Shown here: piece after piece, positions 23,792 to 36,200 of the stretch
Position numbering within the stretch: position 1 is the stretch's first letter
Layout of the letters: each line of letters starts with the position of its first letter
Origin: Powellomyces hirtus
Taxonomy: Eukaryota; Chytridiomycota; Chytridiomycetes; Spizellomycetales; Powellomycetaceae
Assembly (NCBI GenBank): GCA_025526995.1
Contig: JAHLKG010000003.1
Span: 682,001 to 746,000 of the forward strand
Direction: 5' to 3'
DNA: 64,000 bases
The notes under the pieces: generated by a model
What the model saw: only the letters and a program-made list of their open reading frames with translations
The model's database searches: none
Told to the model about the DNA's origin: nothing
Made by a program: the position numbers and the translations under genes

Positions 23792-24634
23792 TCACAACCC
23801 GAGTGTCTTGAGGGTATTCTCTCTCACGATGCCGTCAAACGCGGGTCTATTGTTGCGCCACATTTTGGACGCCTCGATATTGGCGGGACTCTCGTCGTTG
23901 GGTTCCGCGAGCATGCTGACGACGCTCAGCAGGATCTTTTCGACGCTCTGCACGGGACTCCAGCGCTCCGACGCGTGCTCGTACTGGTGCGGGTCGTCGC
24001 CTGGTGGATGTAGGATCGAGATGCAGACGGTGCCGTCGGCGTAGACTGTGGAACGAGAAAAAACGTGAGTGGGGTGAGTGGGTTGGGCGAACGGGGGGGT
24101 TTGTGCGGCGGCCGTTTTTGTTTTTTTACCGTTGGGGTGGAAGAGCGGACATGTGAACTTCATGACGGGCGGCGAGAGGGGATAGTCCTTGGGGAACGTA
24201 ATCGTCGCGGGAAAGATCCCGCCTTCGTACGGTGTGTCGTCGGGTCCGCTATATGAACACGAGCCAAGAGTCAGCTGGTTTTGCTTTTGTCCCCTCCCCC
24301 AATGATATCCATTTCATTTTCCCCCGCTCATGTTGTGGCACGTACGCAATAAGAGCCTCCCAAATGAAAAAATCCTCCTCCGTGACGGGCCCCGCGGTGA
24401 TGCCGTCCGGAGGGTTGGTGGTCAATTCTGGCCACCCATAAAACAAAACGAACCAAAAGAACACAGGTCAGAGAGAGAGGAGAAAACTCAGTAAAAAAAA
24501 AAAAAAAGCGTTCCACTTGGGCAGGGCCGTTTTTTGCATTACGGAAAAACGGTTCGTGGAATGTGGGAAAAACACATACCCCTGTATTCAGTCATGAGAC
24601 GCTTCAGCGCCGTGGATCCTGCTCTGCGGTTCAT
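23792..24634 (-). CDS. UBC7: Ubiquitin-conjugating enzyme E2, Ubc7/UBE2G2 type
   Basis: Ubc7 is the E2 that works with Hrd1- and Doa10-type ligases in ER-associated degradation. Exons on the minus strand are 24634-24580, 24427-24346, 24248-24130 and 24045-23792, giving 169 residues (human UBE2G2 has 165). It starts [18 protein letters not shown] and continues [41 protein letters not shown] and [10 protein letters not shown], where Cys is the thioester acceptor. The acidic loop [16 protein letters not shown], an insertion typical of the Ubc7/Cdc34/G2 group, is present. It is followed by [20 protein letters not shown]. All introns are short with clean GT-AG ends. Nothing unusual is seen. Confidence 0.95.
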
Positions 24635-24923
24635 TATCGTGGGGGTAGGGGTGGGATATGTGTGAATGTTCTGCTCGAGGGGTGGTGATGGCTAAACCGA
24701 ATGTCGGAGGGTTGGGTGGGTTCGCCGGTGTGTGTTGACTTGCGAGAGGCTCCTCAACCTAGATCTAGATCTCACCCGCGTGTGGCGCAGTGTGAGGGGG
24801 CGCAGCGCGTCGAGAATCGATAGACGTACAAACATATCGAGGCGCATTCATGCATGCACATTATAGCCAGATGTGGGTGCATTTATCATTTTGGGTTGAG
24901 CGAGGATATTTGTATATTTTGCA

Positions 24924-27900
24924 CTACGTGCCTCCACTAACCGCACTTGCACTCGGCAGCACGGCTCCCCTCCTCTTGCCCTCAATCCACGCGCCGCTCT
25001 CATTCCTTGCCAATTTCCCCAACATGAATTTCACTCCACAGGCATTGCACAGCGTCTTGGGGCCATCAGGCCCGCGTCTCCACATGGGTGTATCTTTGCC
25101 GTCGCAGTGAAGACAGCGGCGCTCAAACGAGGATGAGGTGGGGGACGACGAGGATGAGGCTGCAGAGGAGGATGCAGCTGCCGATGCGGCTGCGACTCGG
25201 CCGCTGGTGCGGGGGCTGGTCGTGGTGCTTTGGGCTGGGCTGCGCCGGGTAGGTGGTGTCGGCGGGGTGGACACGGCGGGCGTCGCGGGGGCAGAGTGGG
25301 AGGTTGTGGGAGGGCGACGCCGGGATCCGCTACCGGTCAAAGCCGACACGGCTACTGACAGGCCAGTCAAGCCAGCGCTGGTTGCTGAAGCTCGGGCGCC
25401 GGCTACTGGACTCGTTTGCTGCTGCGATTTGCGCGCCGACGGACGGGGAGACACTGTCGGACGCGCTATCGAGTCGCCAGTGGCAGCAACCTCGTCGGCG
25501 CCGCTCAATTTTGATTTCCGCTCTGTTCTCACAGGCGATGAGGATGCAGTCGAGACGACTGTGACCGGCTCGGATGGCGGCTCCGAGTCAATCAAAACAA
25601 CTGGTGTTGTTCCCGCCGTCGCGCCGGATGAATCGGCCGCGACCGCGGGGGCCCTGGTCTGGGACGCCGGAATGCTATCTACATCCATCGGTTGGGTGCC
25701 GCCCCCTTCTCGTTGTAGCCCTGGGGTGGTTTCACCGTCGAGGACAAGGATCGGCGACTCACCAGATTTGGCTGTATCCCGAGCCACGGGTGATACATGC
25801 GTAATCAGATCACCCAAGACAACCCCGGCCCCGGTCGCGGTAAGCGAGTACGCGCCGCTGTCTACGCGATCGCGCGGCGTGGCGCTTTCGGATCGGTGCG
25901 CTGCCGTCGAGGTTGAAGCAGACCCGCCACGTCGTTGTTGTTTCCCGCTGGCTGCTCCGTCTGCTGCTGCTGCTGCGGGCTTCCGTCTGGACGGGGCGGG
26001 TGGTCCCATGGGGCGTCCGACTGCCGCCGCCAAATCCTTGCCCATCTGTATGTCCCGGTAGTGCGCCGGTGTAAGTCCTGGAAGTTGTACCTGAGTCATC
26101 TATTGAATCGCATATTTGGTTTAGCTGCAACAGACCTCCTACCACCAAGCAAATGTGTGCGCATACCTTCTTGTCCAGCTTTTTCAGCGCCTGGTTCTTC
26201 TCCACAGCTACATCTCTGAGGAGGTGTGACAGAGAAGGTGGGACGTTTCGCAAGTACAGGACAAGGCCCTGCATGGGCTGCAAGCGGCCACCTCGATACG
26301 GAGGAAGATACACTGCCAATGTCAGCTGCAATGGAACAAATATGCGTATAATGTGAGACCACCATCCTGGCTTTGGTGTAAAGCGACAATCGGCAACACT
26401 CACGTCGTGCACCTCCTGCCCGTGCAGAAAACGAGGTCCCGTCATTTCCATCAGAGCGTCTTTTGGGAACAGAAACTGCCTGCCGGGTATCTCCGCAAAC
26501 TCAAACACGATGATCGGTGCATTGCGTCGTCTCCGATTGGGTCTCGATTTTGCAGTGGCCTCCAGATTGGATAGGTTGGAGAGAATCGAGGCGGAACTTG
26601 GATCTCCATTCAAGTCGGGAAGCAAAGGAAACGGCGGTCGGATGCTATCGATGCTCGCGGCGCCGGATTTCCGTACATTGGGAAGAGAAATCGTGGGCCT
26701 GCCGTCGGTATCAAGGATAGCTCCTGAGATTCCTCTTGATTTTCGTCGCTGCTTGTCGATCATGCCAGGAGGTAATCCAGTTGTCTGCTGTTCGAGGAAG
26801 GTGCTTCCGATCGGGACGGATGCATTGTTGATAGAAGAGCAGAGTGGCGCCCCAAGAGCAGAACTTGAGATCTGCGGGCGTGGATCCAGTTTGGTGCTGG
26901 CATTGGGGTTCTCCACGGTCAGACTTACGGGAGGTTTGAGAGCTGAAAAAAGCTGTTGAGAAACTTCACTCGACCCACTTCCAGGGGTCTGATCACTAGA
27001 TTGGGGCAATGATATCGAGCTCGAGAAAGCCGCTACAGAACGCGCGGATGCAATGGAGGTCGCTTCCACACCACCTGCTCGTTCAGCAGAAAGAGAAGCT
27101 GCTGCGCCCGCAACTGCGCCGCCAGTTTGTTTGGCCAAACCAGCAAGTGTTGAAAAGGATGCGATGCCAGACGCTTCCCGTCGTACCAATGTTTCAAGTG
27201 TGCTGAGCGCGGCCATTCGATCCGCGGGCGCCAGGTGCGAGGCAGAAGCGAGCGCCGGGATCGCATTGGATGATGGATCCGTTTCCCGGCGCTCTCGCAC
27301 CATGTGCAAGAAGCTGTTCATTTGCGACCATTGCTGGAGAGTCCACTCTGAATGCGGCATCGGGGTAGATGAGATGGCCAGATTCGAAAGTATGGGGTCT
27401 CGTATGTCATTACTCGGATGGATCGGTGGATTGGACGTTGTGGATAGGGGAGTTGCGGAATAAGAAGGTGGGAGGGCGGATGTGAGGGAAACAGAGGTAG
27501 ATCGCGGTGGGTATGGCAGACTGTACAAAGAAGAGCTCAGCGGGGAGGGGTAGGTACCGCCTAGTAGGGAACCGGTTTTGCCGGCCGTTCGCAATATGTC
27601 CGCAGCCGTGAGCGGGGTTGTGAGAGCGGGTGATGATGATTTGGGAGGTACTGGGGGTTGGGTTTGACATTCGTTACCTGGGGTGGCATCATTGGTCGGC
27701 GGGGTATGTTCAGAGTGCGTTTGCAAGGTCCGATCCGTTCCTGGTAGTAGATCAGAACGGTTTGCTTGGTATCGCCCTGTCCCAAGGAGGGTTTGCGAAG
27801 GCGGAGGAAGCCCTGGAATCGAGGGGATGACTACGTTGACGGACTCGGCTAAAGCTCCACTGAGGTGCGACGTGGATTTTGCAGAAAGGTAGTCTGATAA

Positions 27901-28593
27901 TGCTTGACGTGCGTTTACGACCGGATTGCGCGGGCTGCTGGCCGGCGCCACCAAGCTCAGGCCTGCAGCACCGCCGATTTGGCCTTCCCCAAAGTCCAAA
28001 TCGCGCGCAATCTCGTCTTTCACGTCTAATAACGATTCCGGGTTCGCATCGTCTTCCAAGTCGTCTTTGGCGGTTATCTCCTTTTCAGGCACGACGACTC
28101 GAAAGAATTTGGTGTCCAAGAACATGTGCGGACCAGCAACGATATCTGCCAAGCCGACGTACTCGGCCGATATGCCCGCGCCCAGCTGCACCACTTTGGT
28201 CGAAAAGCTGGTGGCTTCGGGAATGCGATATGGGCTGGGGAGGAACATGCGCAATGTCCAGATGTTGCGGGACTTGTGAAGATCATCCAAGAGAACGCCC
28301 ACGGGATCTGGTCTAGACAGGAAACAAGGTTGGAGTTTTCCGTCGAGTCACGTCCGTGCTTCTCGAGAGTGATTCACTCACCGATCCGGAATCACGGGCA
28401 CTGGCGCGTCCTCCTCGACCGTCTTGACGACCGCCTCCGGAAGCAGTACGAACGGAGTGGATTCGGAAAGAGTCGTTGCTCTGGCTCTGCTTGTGCGTGC
28501 GTGGCGAACATTACGAGTGGGGACAGCGGGGCGTGTTGTGTCGCGCTTTCGTTTCGTTCCAGCGGCGGCGGCGGCCGGCCCAGTAGCGGACAT
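24924..28593 (-). CDS. Large GATA zinc-finger protein with uncharacterised N-terminal regions
   Basis: This is a probable nuclear transcription regulator. Exons on the minus strand are 28593-28382, 28312-26404, 26325-26167 and 26099-24924, which join in phase (1,151 residues). The 78-bp third intron is a multiple of three without stops, so it could be retained. A single GATA finger near residues 1089-1113 has the form C-X2-C-X18-C-X2-C with [10 protein letters not shown] and LCNACG, followed by a basic tail. Two other blocks look globular. Residues of about 75-150 include [19 protein letters not shown] and [15 protein letters not shown]. Residues of about 640-760 include [18 protein letters not shown] and [18 protein letters not shown] recognise neither. 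The rest is Ser/Thr/Pro/Ala-rich. It does not match AreA, WC-1/2 or siderophore GATA repressor layouts as I know them. Confidence 0.8.
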
Positions 28594-29258
28594 GGGGAGC
28601 GGCGGGTCAGCGGTAGACGGCAGGGGTATGCTTTCGAGGTATGGTATTTACGCGGGTGAATATGTTGACATTCGTCGTGTCAGCTACGAGACGAGACGAT
28701 ATCGACACAGAGGGAGAGAGAGAGAGAGACCCGCACTCGCAATAGGAGTGGATACTATTGCTAGTACTGCCAGTTATAAGGAGGCTATTCCTAGTGCGCT
28801 CAATCAAGCACTCACTCCATCCATCCATCCATCCACTCACTCCATCCACGCACTCCATCATCACTCAAACAACCCCACTGACTCGTTCGTGATGAATGAG
28901 AGAGAGAGAAACTGGCAGTCAGTCCAAGGGTGGTTGAATGCCAATCCATCACGCACTCATTGGTTGAATGAGTGAATGAGAGAATCATCCAATCCCATCA
29001 TCCTCCTTTTCCTAGTACGCCCTGGGGAGTAGCCTCCTTCCTCCTTCTTGTTGTTGTTGTTGCATTAATAGCCCTTCATCTAGGCCATCTATCTAGTCTT
29101 TCTCCTTTCCCTTGGCCCTTCTCTCTCTCCCTCTCTCTCACTCACTCACTCAGCCAGCCGCCCAGGGTCCTGTTTACCACCCACTCACTACATACTCAAC
29201 TCCCTCCCTCCCTCTCTCTCTCCCCCTCTCTCTCTGCATCGTCTCTGCATCCTCCGCC
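28594..29258. promoter_or_regulatory. Divergent promoter spacer rich in microsatellites
   Basis: The spacer separates the GATA gene (minus) from a membrane-protein gene (plus). It contains simple repeats: GA runs near 28711-28730, catc/actc repeats at 28818-28860, and long CT-rich pyrimidine tracts at 29095-29245 leading up to the plus-strand start codon. Pyrimidine tracts just upstream of a start are common in fungal promoters. No specific factor site is claimed. Confidence 0.5.
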
Positions 29259-31427
29259 ATGAGGCCACAGGCAACCTCTCTTCCGCCTGTCGTCTTCCTC
29301 CTGGCTACCTCCCTCTCCCTCGCCGCTCACGCCCAAGGTAACAACCCACAACACACAACGACTCCCTGCCCCCACTGACTCACAACCACACATTCTCCCC
29401 ACCTTATACAGACTCACCCTTCGACTGCTCAACCGTCGCCAACCTCTGTCTCCCCAACCCCACAATCTCCCCCGGCATCCCCTTTGACCTCGTCGCCTAC
29501 GTCGCAAACTTTGACGGCTTCAACAACCCAAATGCCCGTCGCCACTACTCGGTCGCAATGTACAGGGGCGACCTGCAACAAGACAAGACGCCCTTCACCA
29601 CCCCCTGCGACCCCCCCGCCCAACTCGTCCAGCAATGGCCCGCCGACCAGCTCACCTGGATTCAGGTGCCCAATGCCACTCAAGGGGTCTGCAGTGTCCA
29701 GCTGACCCTGTCCAACGACAATCTCCGAGCGGGGGGAGACCGAGCGGAGCGAGGTGGGAGTTTTTTTTTCATGGTGCGCAATTCCCTGGCCAATCAGTGT
29801 ACCCTGGGCCCCAATATCGGCGGAGTCAATGGCCAGACATCGGTCAATGTTGGTGAGTATCCTGATCCGAGCGAAGCGAGGAAGCGACCCGAGCGGAGCG
29901 AACCCGAGCGAAGCGAGGAGTGGGACCTGAGGGAAGCTGGACAGAGGGAAACTGGCGCGCAAGCGCCAGGGATTTGCGCAGAGCGCATGTCACCGAGCGA
30001 AGCGAGGAGTGGGGAAGGGCCTCCGAGTGGGGGAAGGGCCTCCGAACGGAATGGGGAGTGGGGAAGGGCCTCCGAGCGGAGTGGGGAGTAAAGTAGGGCC
30101 TCCGAGCGAGGCGAGGAGTGGGGACCTGAGGGACACTGGACAGAGGGAAACTGGCGAACAAGCAGCGCGATGAGCTGGGAATGTGTTGCTTTGTTGCGAT
30201 CCCTCACCGGGCGATGACCTGGGATTGTGTTGTTGTGTCTTGCTCTAACCGCTTTTTTTTTTCTGTCAAACAGTCATCCCGCCGCCAGTCGTACCGACGA
30301 CTCCAATCCAACCCGCTTCCGCCACCCCCTCCCCCTCCTTCCCTTCCATCAATCCTGCTGTCGCCACACCGGCGACGTCAACCCCGATATCCCCACCTCC
30401 TCCTCCTCCCCCAGAAGCGGCCGTTGGTCCGATACATCCCGCTGGCTCAGACAGCTCCCTCTCCATTGGCGCCATCATTGGAATTGTTGCCGCCGCAGTG
30501 GTGGCCCTTTTGGCCTGTTTCCTCTGCCTATGTCTGCGGGCGCGACGACGAAAACAGGGAGGATTGGAAGGTGGCGCCGCGGCTCGCTCAACTGCGCCCT
30601 GGGGCGCTGCTTCTGGTAAATCAAAGCGAAAGCAGGCCGCGACTACAAGATCAATCAGCGACAATCCGTCATTGGCGAGACTGGTCGGCACGGAAGGTCA
30701 GAGATTGCGGGCTGCGTCGCCAGAGAATGGGACAGAGGAGATCCGCGTCGGCAGCTTTGGATCCCGCACTTCCCTGGACCGCCGCGACGCGGCGGTGATG
30801 GGGATGGAGCCCATGGCGGTGGCGGGAAGCAGCACTGATGCGCAACGAAACTTGCTAAGCGCTGCTCCCGCCGCGGCCGCGGTAGCTATAACGTCAAGAA
30901 GTTCTTATGGGAGCGACGCGCCTCTCAACAGTGACGAAACCAATAAAGTCAATGGTTCGGCCAACAACCCCTTTGCCGACCCCGTCCGTGTCGTCGCGGC
31001 TGCACCTCCCATGTCGCAACACAAGAACCGAGGCTCCATTCTCGCGTCCATGCACCAACAATACCGTTCCCTGTCCCGACCCAGCGCCACAGCTGCCACC
31101 ACCGACGCCCTCCCCACCACAGACTCCGCCGCCAACACCACTGCACCCCGCGCAGCCTCCCCACCACCCCCACCGCCGCTCTCCACCAACCCTTACCAAC
31201 CCTATGTGGAACCCAACTCGACGGAAGCCGACCGCCACACGATGGCACAGCTGATTGCGGAAGCGTACCGCAAGGGACTGGCAGACGAGCAGGACCATTG
31301 GCATGGACAGGCGGGTGGGGACCAGGTCGTGAAACCTGTGGAGGGGATGCGGCATGTAGGCGACGGACGAACGGAATCGGCGACAACGTTACCGGGAGTG
31401 GATGTGGATCCGGAAACGGCGGAGTGA
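29259..31427 (+). CDS. Single-pass membrane glycoprotein with signal peptide (wall-sensor-like architecture)
   Basis: Three exons, 29259-29337, 29412-29852 and 30274-31427, join in phase (557 residues). A signal peptide (VVFLLATSLSLAAHAQ) is followed by a Cys-containing ectodomain of about 145 residues (DSPFDCSTVANLC, TTPCDPPAQL, GVCSVQLTL, NQCTLGPNIGG). Then come a Ser/Thr/Pro stalk, one transmembrane helix (SIGAIIGIVAAAVVALLACF) with a basic stop-transfer RARRRK, and a cytoplasmic tail of about 280 Ser/Pro-rich residues. The layout resembles fungal Mid2/Wsc/Skg6-like surface proteins, but no named ectodomain is recognised. Exon 2 contains a GC-rich repeat copy (29725-29760) that encodes RAGGDRAERGG next to a T9 run. 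Intron 2 is unusually long (421 bp) and repeat-filled. Confidence 0.75.
29725..30165. repeat. Dense GAGCG(A/G)AGCGAGG repeat in intron 2 and adjoining exon
   Basis: The core ccgagcg(a/g)agcgagg recurs many times between 29865 and 30120, and once in the upstream exon (29735-29752). It is mixed with the unit gtggggaagggcctccgag, repeated four to five times. A longer unit, cctgaggga.gctggacagagggaaactggcg, occurs near 29928-29960 and again near 30124-30155. It lies almost wholly inside the second intron of the membrane-protein gene and is unlike the surrounding base composition. Confidence 0.8.
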
Positions 31428-32086
31428 CAACGATACGCATACTTTGCGTTGAACGAATTTGTGTCTGAAGCACTCATTACATATACGCAACAACCCCTCG
31501 CACCTCACGACTCGACCGATTTTCCGCTTTGAGCCACACACGACTCGGACCCCCCCTCAGTTTGTCGAAACGGATTTCATCTCCGTACTATTCCCCCCTC
31601 CCACCAGCTGTAAAGTTCTCGTTCCCATTCCTTTCCGTTCCAAAAGTGTTGTGTACACGAACTCCATGTTCTTCAGCATCAACCTCAGACCCACCTCTCT
31701 CCCGCTCTGTCCTCTGGCGCTCACTTGTACATTCAAGTCCCCAACCCACCACACGGCGTTATTCTGTTGGTTGCTATTTTTGTTATTTCAATTGGCGTAT
31801 CTAGTCTTTTTTTCTTTTTTTTTTCATGTGAACATAAATGTTGTAGCCTCTCTCCTCCTCCCCCCCTCCCCTTGGCTGTGTCTGTTACGAGGTAGTTTGG
31901 AATACAAGTGGATAAGGTTTGAGTCATGTACAACAGCGTAATCCCATGCTGAAAGAATATATAGTTGGGCATGTTGACCTCTGATGACTATAGTGTGCGG
32001 CTCCTATATCTAGGATGGGATGTCATGGGTGAAAGGAAAGCACATTGGCCTTGTTTTGGGTAACAAATGGACATACATTCTCCGCC
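31428..32086. other. Intergenic
   Basis: This is the 3' flank of the membrane-protein gene and the promoter of BLOC1S1. A T-rich run (31807-31826) and pyrimidine tracts are present. No gene is recognised. Confidence 0.5.
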
Positions 32087-32536
32087 ATGCTCTCCAAGGT
32101 GCTGCGCGATCACCAGCAGAAGCAGGCGGCCGACAGACTGAATGCCGGTAAGTCCGCCCCCGATGCTACGCCCTTGTTTTCGTCGTGCATCTCAGCCCCT
32201 ATTGTGCATGGCGGGGGGTGAGCTAAACTTTCCACATCCCATCAACCAGATCGGCTCCACCGCGAAGCCATTGCCGGGGTCACGGCGCTCACGGACGTTG
32301 CGGCGTGCAGCACGCACACGCGGGTGGCCGCGGCGTTCACGCAGCAACGCGAGATTGAGCACCTCACGCAGCGGCTCGCGGCTGCGGCCGCGCAGCATGC
32401 GCGGCAGAGTCGCGCCTGGATCGCCCTTGTGCATGGCGTCGATGCCGCATTGAGAAATGTCGGCGATGTGGCTAGTTGGGCGGGCGCTGTGCAGCGCGAT
32501 GTGAGGGATGTGTGTGTCGTGCTGGACAATGTGTGA
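32087..32536 (+). CDS. BLOC1S1: BLOC-1 subunit 1 / GCN5L1 homologue
   Basis: BLOC1S1 is a small coiled-coil subunit shared by BLOC-1 and BORC, which act in endosome-lysosome trafficking. The yeast counterpart is Bls1. Two exons, 32087-32147 and 32250-32536, give 115 residues. The start MLSKVLRDHQQKQ matches the family's characteristic MLSxLLKEHQxKQ opening. REAIAGVTALTDVA, AAFTQQREIEHLTQRL and SRAWIALVHGVDAAL follow, and the C-terminal NVGDVASWAGAVQRDVRDV is the family's G-D-V-E-N-W-A block. The first exon is only 61 nt, so the gene is easily missed by length-based gene finding. Confidence 0.88.
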
Positions 32537-33274
32537 CGGGCGTGGAATTCGATATGCGTCTGCTCCGCTCCACCTCCCCCGTCGAGAACAAAACACGCAC
32601 TTTGCCCCAAAAAACAGTCCACCCGTTTGAACATAGTAGGGTGAACACAACATCTCCCTCCCCCTCCCACCATTATGTGAACAGAGAACGACATTCCCCG
32701 CTCGTACATCAACACCCGCCACAACACACTCTCTTTTTCCACCGTTCAGGTAACCGAACCCACATAACAGTGCGTCAAATCCCCAACCTTCACAAGAAAA
32801 ACCCGGGGCGGGGGAAAAAAAAATATTCACTGTTGCATCAAACGTTTTTGTCGGTTTTTGTTTGTCGCACCCCCTCTGTTGTCATATCATAATATAAATG
32901 CTACACCCCCGTCTTGTCGAGCGTGTGATTCTTTCCTCATGGCGCTAAACCCCAGCACTCTCACACACACATACTCTCACACTGCCACTACAGAGGGGTG
33001 TGCGATGTTTCTCTCTTCGTTTCCTCTCTCTGGTTCTCTCATATAGTGTCGCGGGGGGGGGGGGGGCATGACGCTCGTGTCGGCCCAGGGATGGTGGTTG
33101 GACGCGAGAGTATGGAGTACGAAAATCTCGGGTGTTGCTGAATGTGGGGAACAAAATGCAGTGGTGTGAGAACCCGGGCACTATACACACGCACACCACG
33201 CAAACAAAGGCGGGGTACACTTGACTTACCTCACCCCAACGCCGTGTGGCACATGACCCGTCCGCGCGCGCGCG
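32537..33274. other. Intergenic with simple repeats
   Basis: This is the 3' flank shared by the convergent BLOC1S1 (plus) and ERICH3-like (minus) genes. A run of about 16 G residues (33051-33066) and AC-rich tracts (32955-32980) are simple sequence. No gene is recognised. Confidence 0.5.
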
Positions 33275-36200
33275 CTATGCGTGAACGGGGGGTGCCGCGG
33301 GTGCGGGTGCGGGTGCGGGAGCGGTGGTGGTGGTTGTTAAGGATCGGGAACTGTGTGAGCGGCTCGCGGTGCGAGGGGTCATGGCGCCCCCCGGAACGAT
33401 CATGCTGGACCGACTGCCGGGTCGCGATGCAGTTGCTGCTGCTGCAGTCGTTGTTGTTGTTGTTGTTAGCGCATTGTCTCTCTCGGGGTGGAAGCTCAGA
33501 CTGCCCCGACTCCCGAGTGGGGCGGCGGCGGCGCCGTCGTCGTCGTTTAACCCCGTCTGCGATCTCGATTTCGCCCCCAATCTCGATTTCAGCCCCACCA
33601 ACGTCCCACTCCCGCCGTGCGCCCCCGCCGCGCGGGGTGGTGCCTCGCGCTCGTCTGCCGCCCCCCCGCGTGCTGGCCGTGGTGCTGTCGCTCCCGCCCC
33701 TGTCGCAGGCAGGGACTCGCCCCCTGCGTCTGCACCGCTCACGGCTTCTAGAAAATAATGGGGGCAAGACAAAAAAAAAAAAGAACCCGTGGTGAGATTT
33801 CTCGCGCGAAAACACATACAAAAACCACCAAACAGCATTTTTTTTGTTTCTGTTTGCGAAATATGTACGGCTCTTCCCCCCCCCCCCCCCCACTCAACGC
33901 CCACGAACCCGCACACAGGTGCGCGTTTTCGTTTTCGTTTTGGTCTAGTCTAATTTAGTTTGTTTTTGTCACCCACCCGCGTCCCCGTCTCGCAGCATCG
34001 GTGCCTCCGCATGCCCCTTCGCGACGGGCTGTGGTTCCTGCTGGGCAGTGGTTGGCGCGACGTGCCCCCTTGCGGTCGAGTCAGTGCTGCTGGTCGTGGG
34101 TGGTGGTGGTAGCGTCTCGGTGGTGCGATCGGCGATATGCGCGTCCCGGGATCCGACTGCGGGTGCCGGCGGCTCGCCCTCCGGTTCTGGTTGAGTGAGC
34201 GCGGCGGGATGAGTGAGCGTGGCGGTCGTAGTATTATTAGCGCGAGCGTCTGCGGTGCGGCTGCTATCAACACCCATCTCGGTCCCTGTCCCAGCGAGAA
34301 TCGGCGAGGAGTGTGTGGCGGCGGAGGGGGTTGGGAGGTCGTGGTGGGCGGTGGTCGCGAGTGCCGCATTGCTGGAACGAAGGTTGGCGGTGCTGGGCGC
34401 TCCAGAACCCGGAAGCGGGATGCCGGCCGCGTAGTCTACCGCGTCAGCGGCATGGCGATTCAGGTTGGGTGAGGATTTCGCCGCTGCGTTAACGAGCTGT
34501 TGCGATCCAGAGTGGGGTTGGTTGTTCGCGAGTGCCGCATTACTGGAACGAAGGTTGGCGGTGCTGGGCGCTCCAGAACCCGGAAGCGGGATGCCGGCCG
34601 CGTAGTCTACCGTGTTCGCGGCATGGCGATTCAGGCTGGGTGAGGATTTTGCCGCTGCGTTAACGAGTTGTTGTGATCCAGAGTGGGGTTGGTTGTTGGC
34701 GAGTGCCGCATTGCTGGAACGAAGGTTGGCGGTGCTGGGCGCTACAGAACCCGGAAGCGGGATGCCGGCCGCGTAGTCTACCGCGTCAGCGGCATGGCGA
34801 TTCAGGTTGGGTGAGCTTTGGGCAGCGGATTTAAAGCCAGAGCCGGGTTGGTCGTTCGCGAGTGCCGCGCTGCTACTGCTGGAACGAAGGTCGGCGGTGC
34901 TCTGCGCTACAGAACCCGGGAGCGGGATGCCGGCCGCGTAGTCTACCGTGTTAGCAGCATGGCGGTTCAGGTTGGGTGAGCTTTGGGCAGCGGATTTAAA
35001 GCCAGAGCCGGGTTGGTCGTTCGCGAGTGCCGCGCTGCTGGACCGCAAGTTGGCGGTACTCGGCGCCACGGACCGCGGAAGCGGGACGCCCGCCGCCTGA
35101 TCCACCTCACTCGCATACTGTTGAGTCGCATCAGCATTCGCACCAGCGCGGATATCAAGCGTGCTCTTCATCCCAACGGCAGCCGCAGGGTCAGCCTCAT
35201 TCACATGCGCAGTACTAGACGCCACCGAAGCCGGCAGTGCGATCCCGGCCGCATGGTCCACCCCACTCGCATCGTCTCGGGTGCGTACATCCGGTGCACT
35301 CTTGCGACCTTTGCCGTGACTCAAAGCCGGTGAGGAGGACCGGATGGCCGTTTTGACTGTCGTCACTGCCGGTTTGTCGGCCGCGTCATGCACGTTAGGC
35401 GTGCTGCGCGCCGATTTGGACAGGCCTGTGGAGGAGGCGTAAGCGGTGGTGTGGGTGTTGTTGGTAGTAGTGTTGTTGTTGTGGGGAGAAGTGACGATTT
35501 GGTCTTGAGCGAACCGCACGCTGCTCCCCGTTGTTTCGCCTCGCGCACCGCTGCCCCGAAGATTGGATGTCGATGGTGCAATCGAGGGCGGGAGGGGGAT
35601 GGCCGCCGCGTCGTCAATCGCTGTCGTGGTGGGTTTGACGACAATGGGCGTGCTGGCGCTCATGCTCGTGTTGGGTTTCGACAGCAGGGACGCGGACCGG
35701 GCAACCCCTTTTTGCAGCGCCACGGTGGCCGTGCTCTTGACACTCGCGATAACGTTACCCGTCGACCGTTTATGCGTCGTAGTCCTATCCTGAGTACTCA
35801 CATTGGCCGTGCTGTGGGCCGCGGAGGGCGGGAGCGGGACCGCAGCCGCCGTGTCGATGGGACTGTCGCCCCGCCGCATATTAGGCGTACTCTGCGCGCC
35901 CACGCCCCGTGTCATGGGGGAGGCCGCGTTCTGGAGCGCGGGGGAAGAGTGTTTGAGATTGCTGGTTGAGCGGGTGTGGTGGTCCGTGCGCACATTCGCG
36001 GTACTCTGGGCGGCAGAGGGGGGGAGGGGGACGGCCGCCGCCATGTCGACACTGTCGGTCGTTGCAGCGCGGATATGGGGGGTGCTCTTGATGACGGGCC
36101 GGGACGCGGACGCGGACGCATTCGCCGTCTTGTCTGATGTTGCACTCCCCGGTCGGTTCAGACTGCCATTACCATTACCGTTACCATAAACGTTGGCGGT

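Noticed and set aside
25138..26061. 307-codon plus-strand frame opposite the GATA gene
   Set aside because: Low-complexity antisense of a Ser/Thr/Ala-rich region, with no start context or domain.
33142..33795. 217-codon plus-strand frame
   Set aside because: It is antisense to the last exon of the ERICH3-like gene and has Arg-rich, shadow-type composition.
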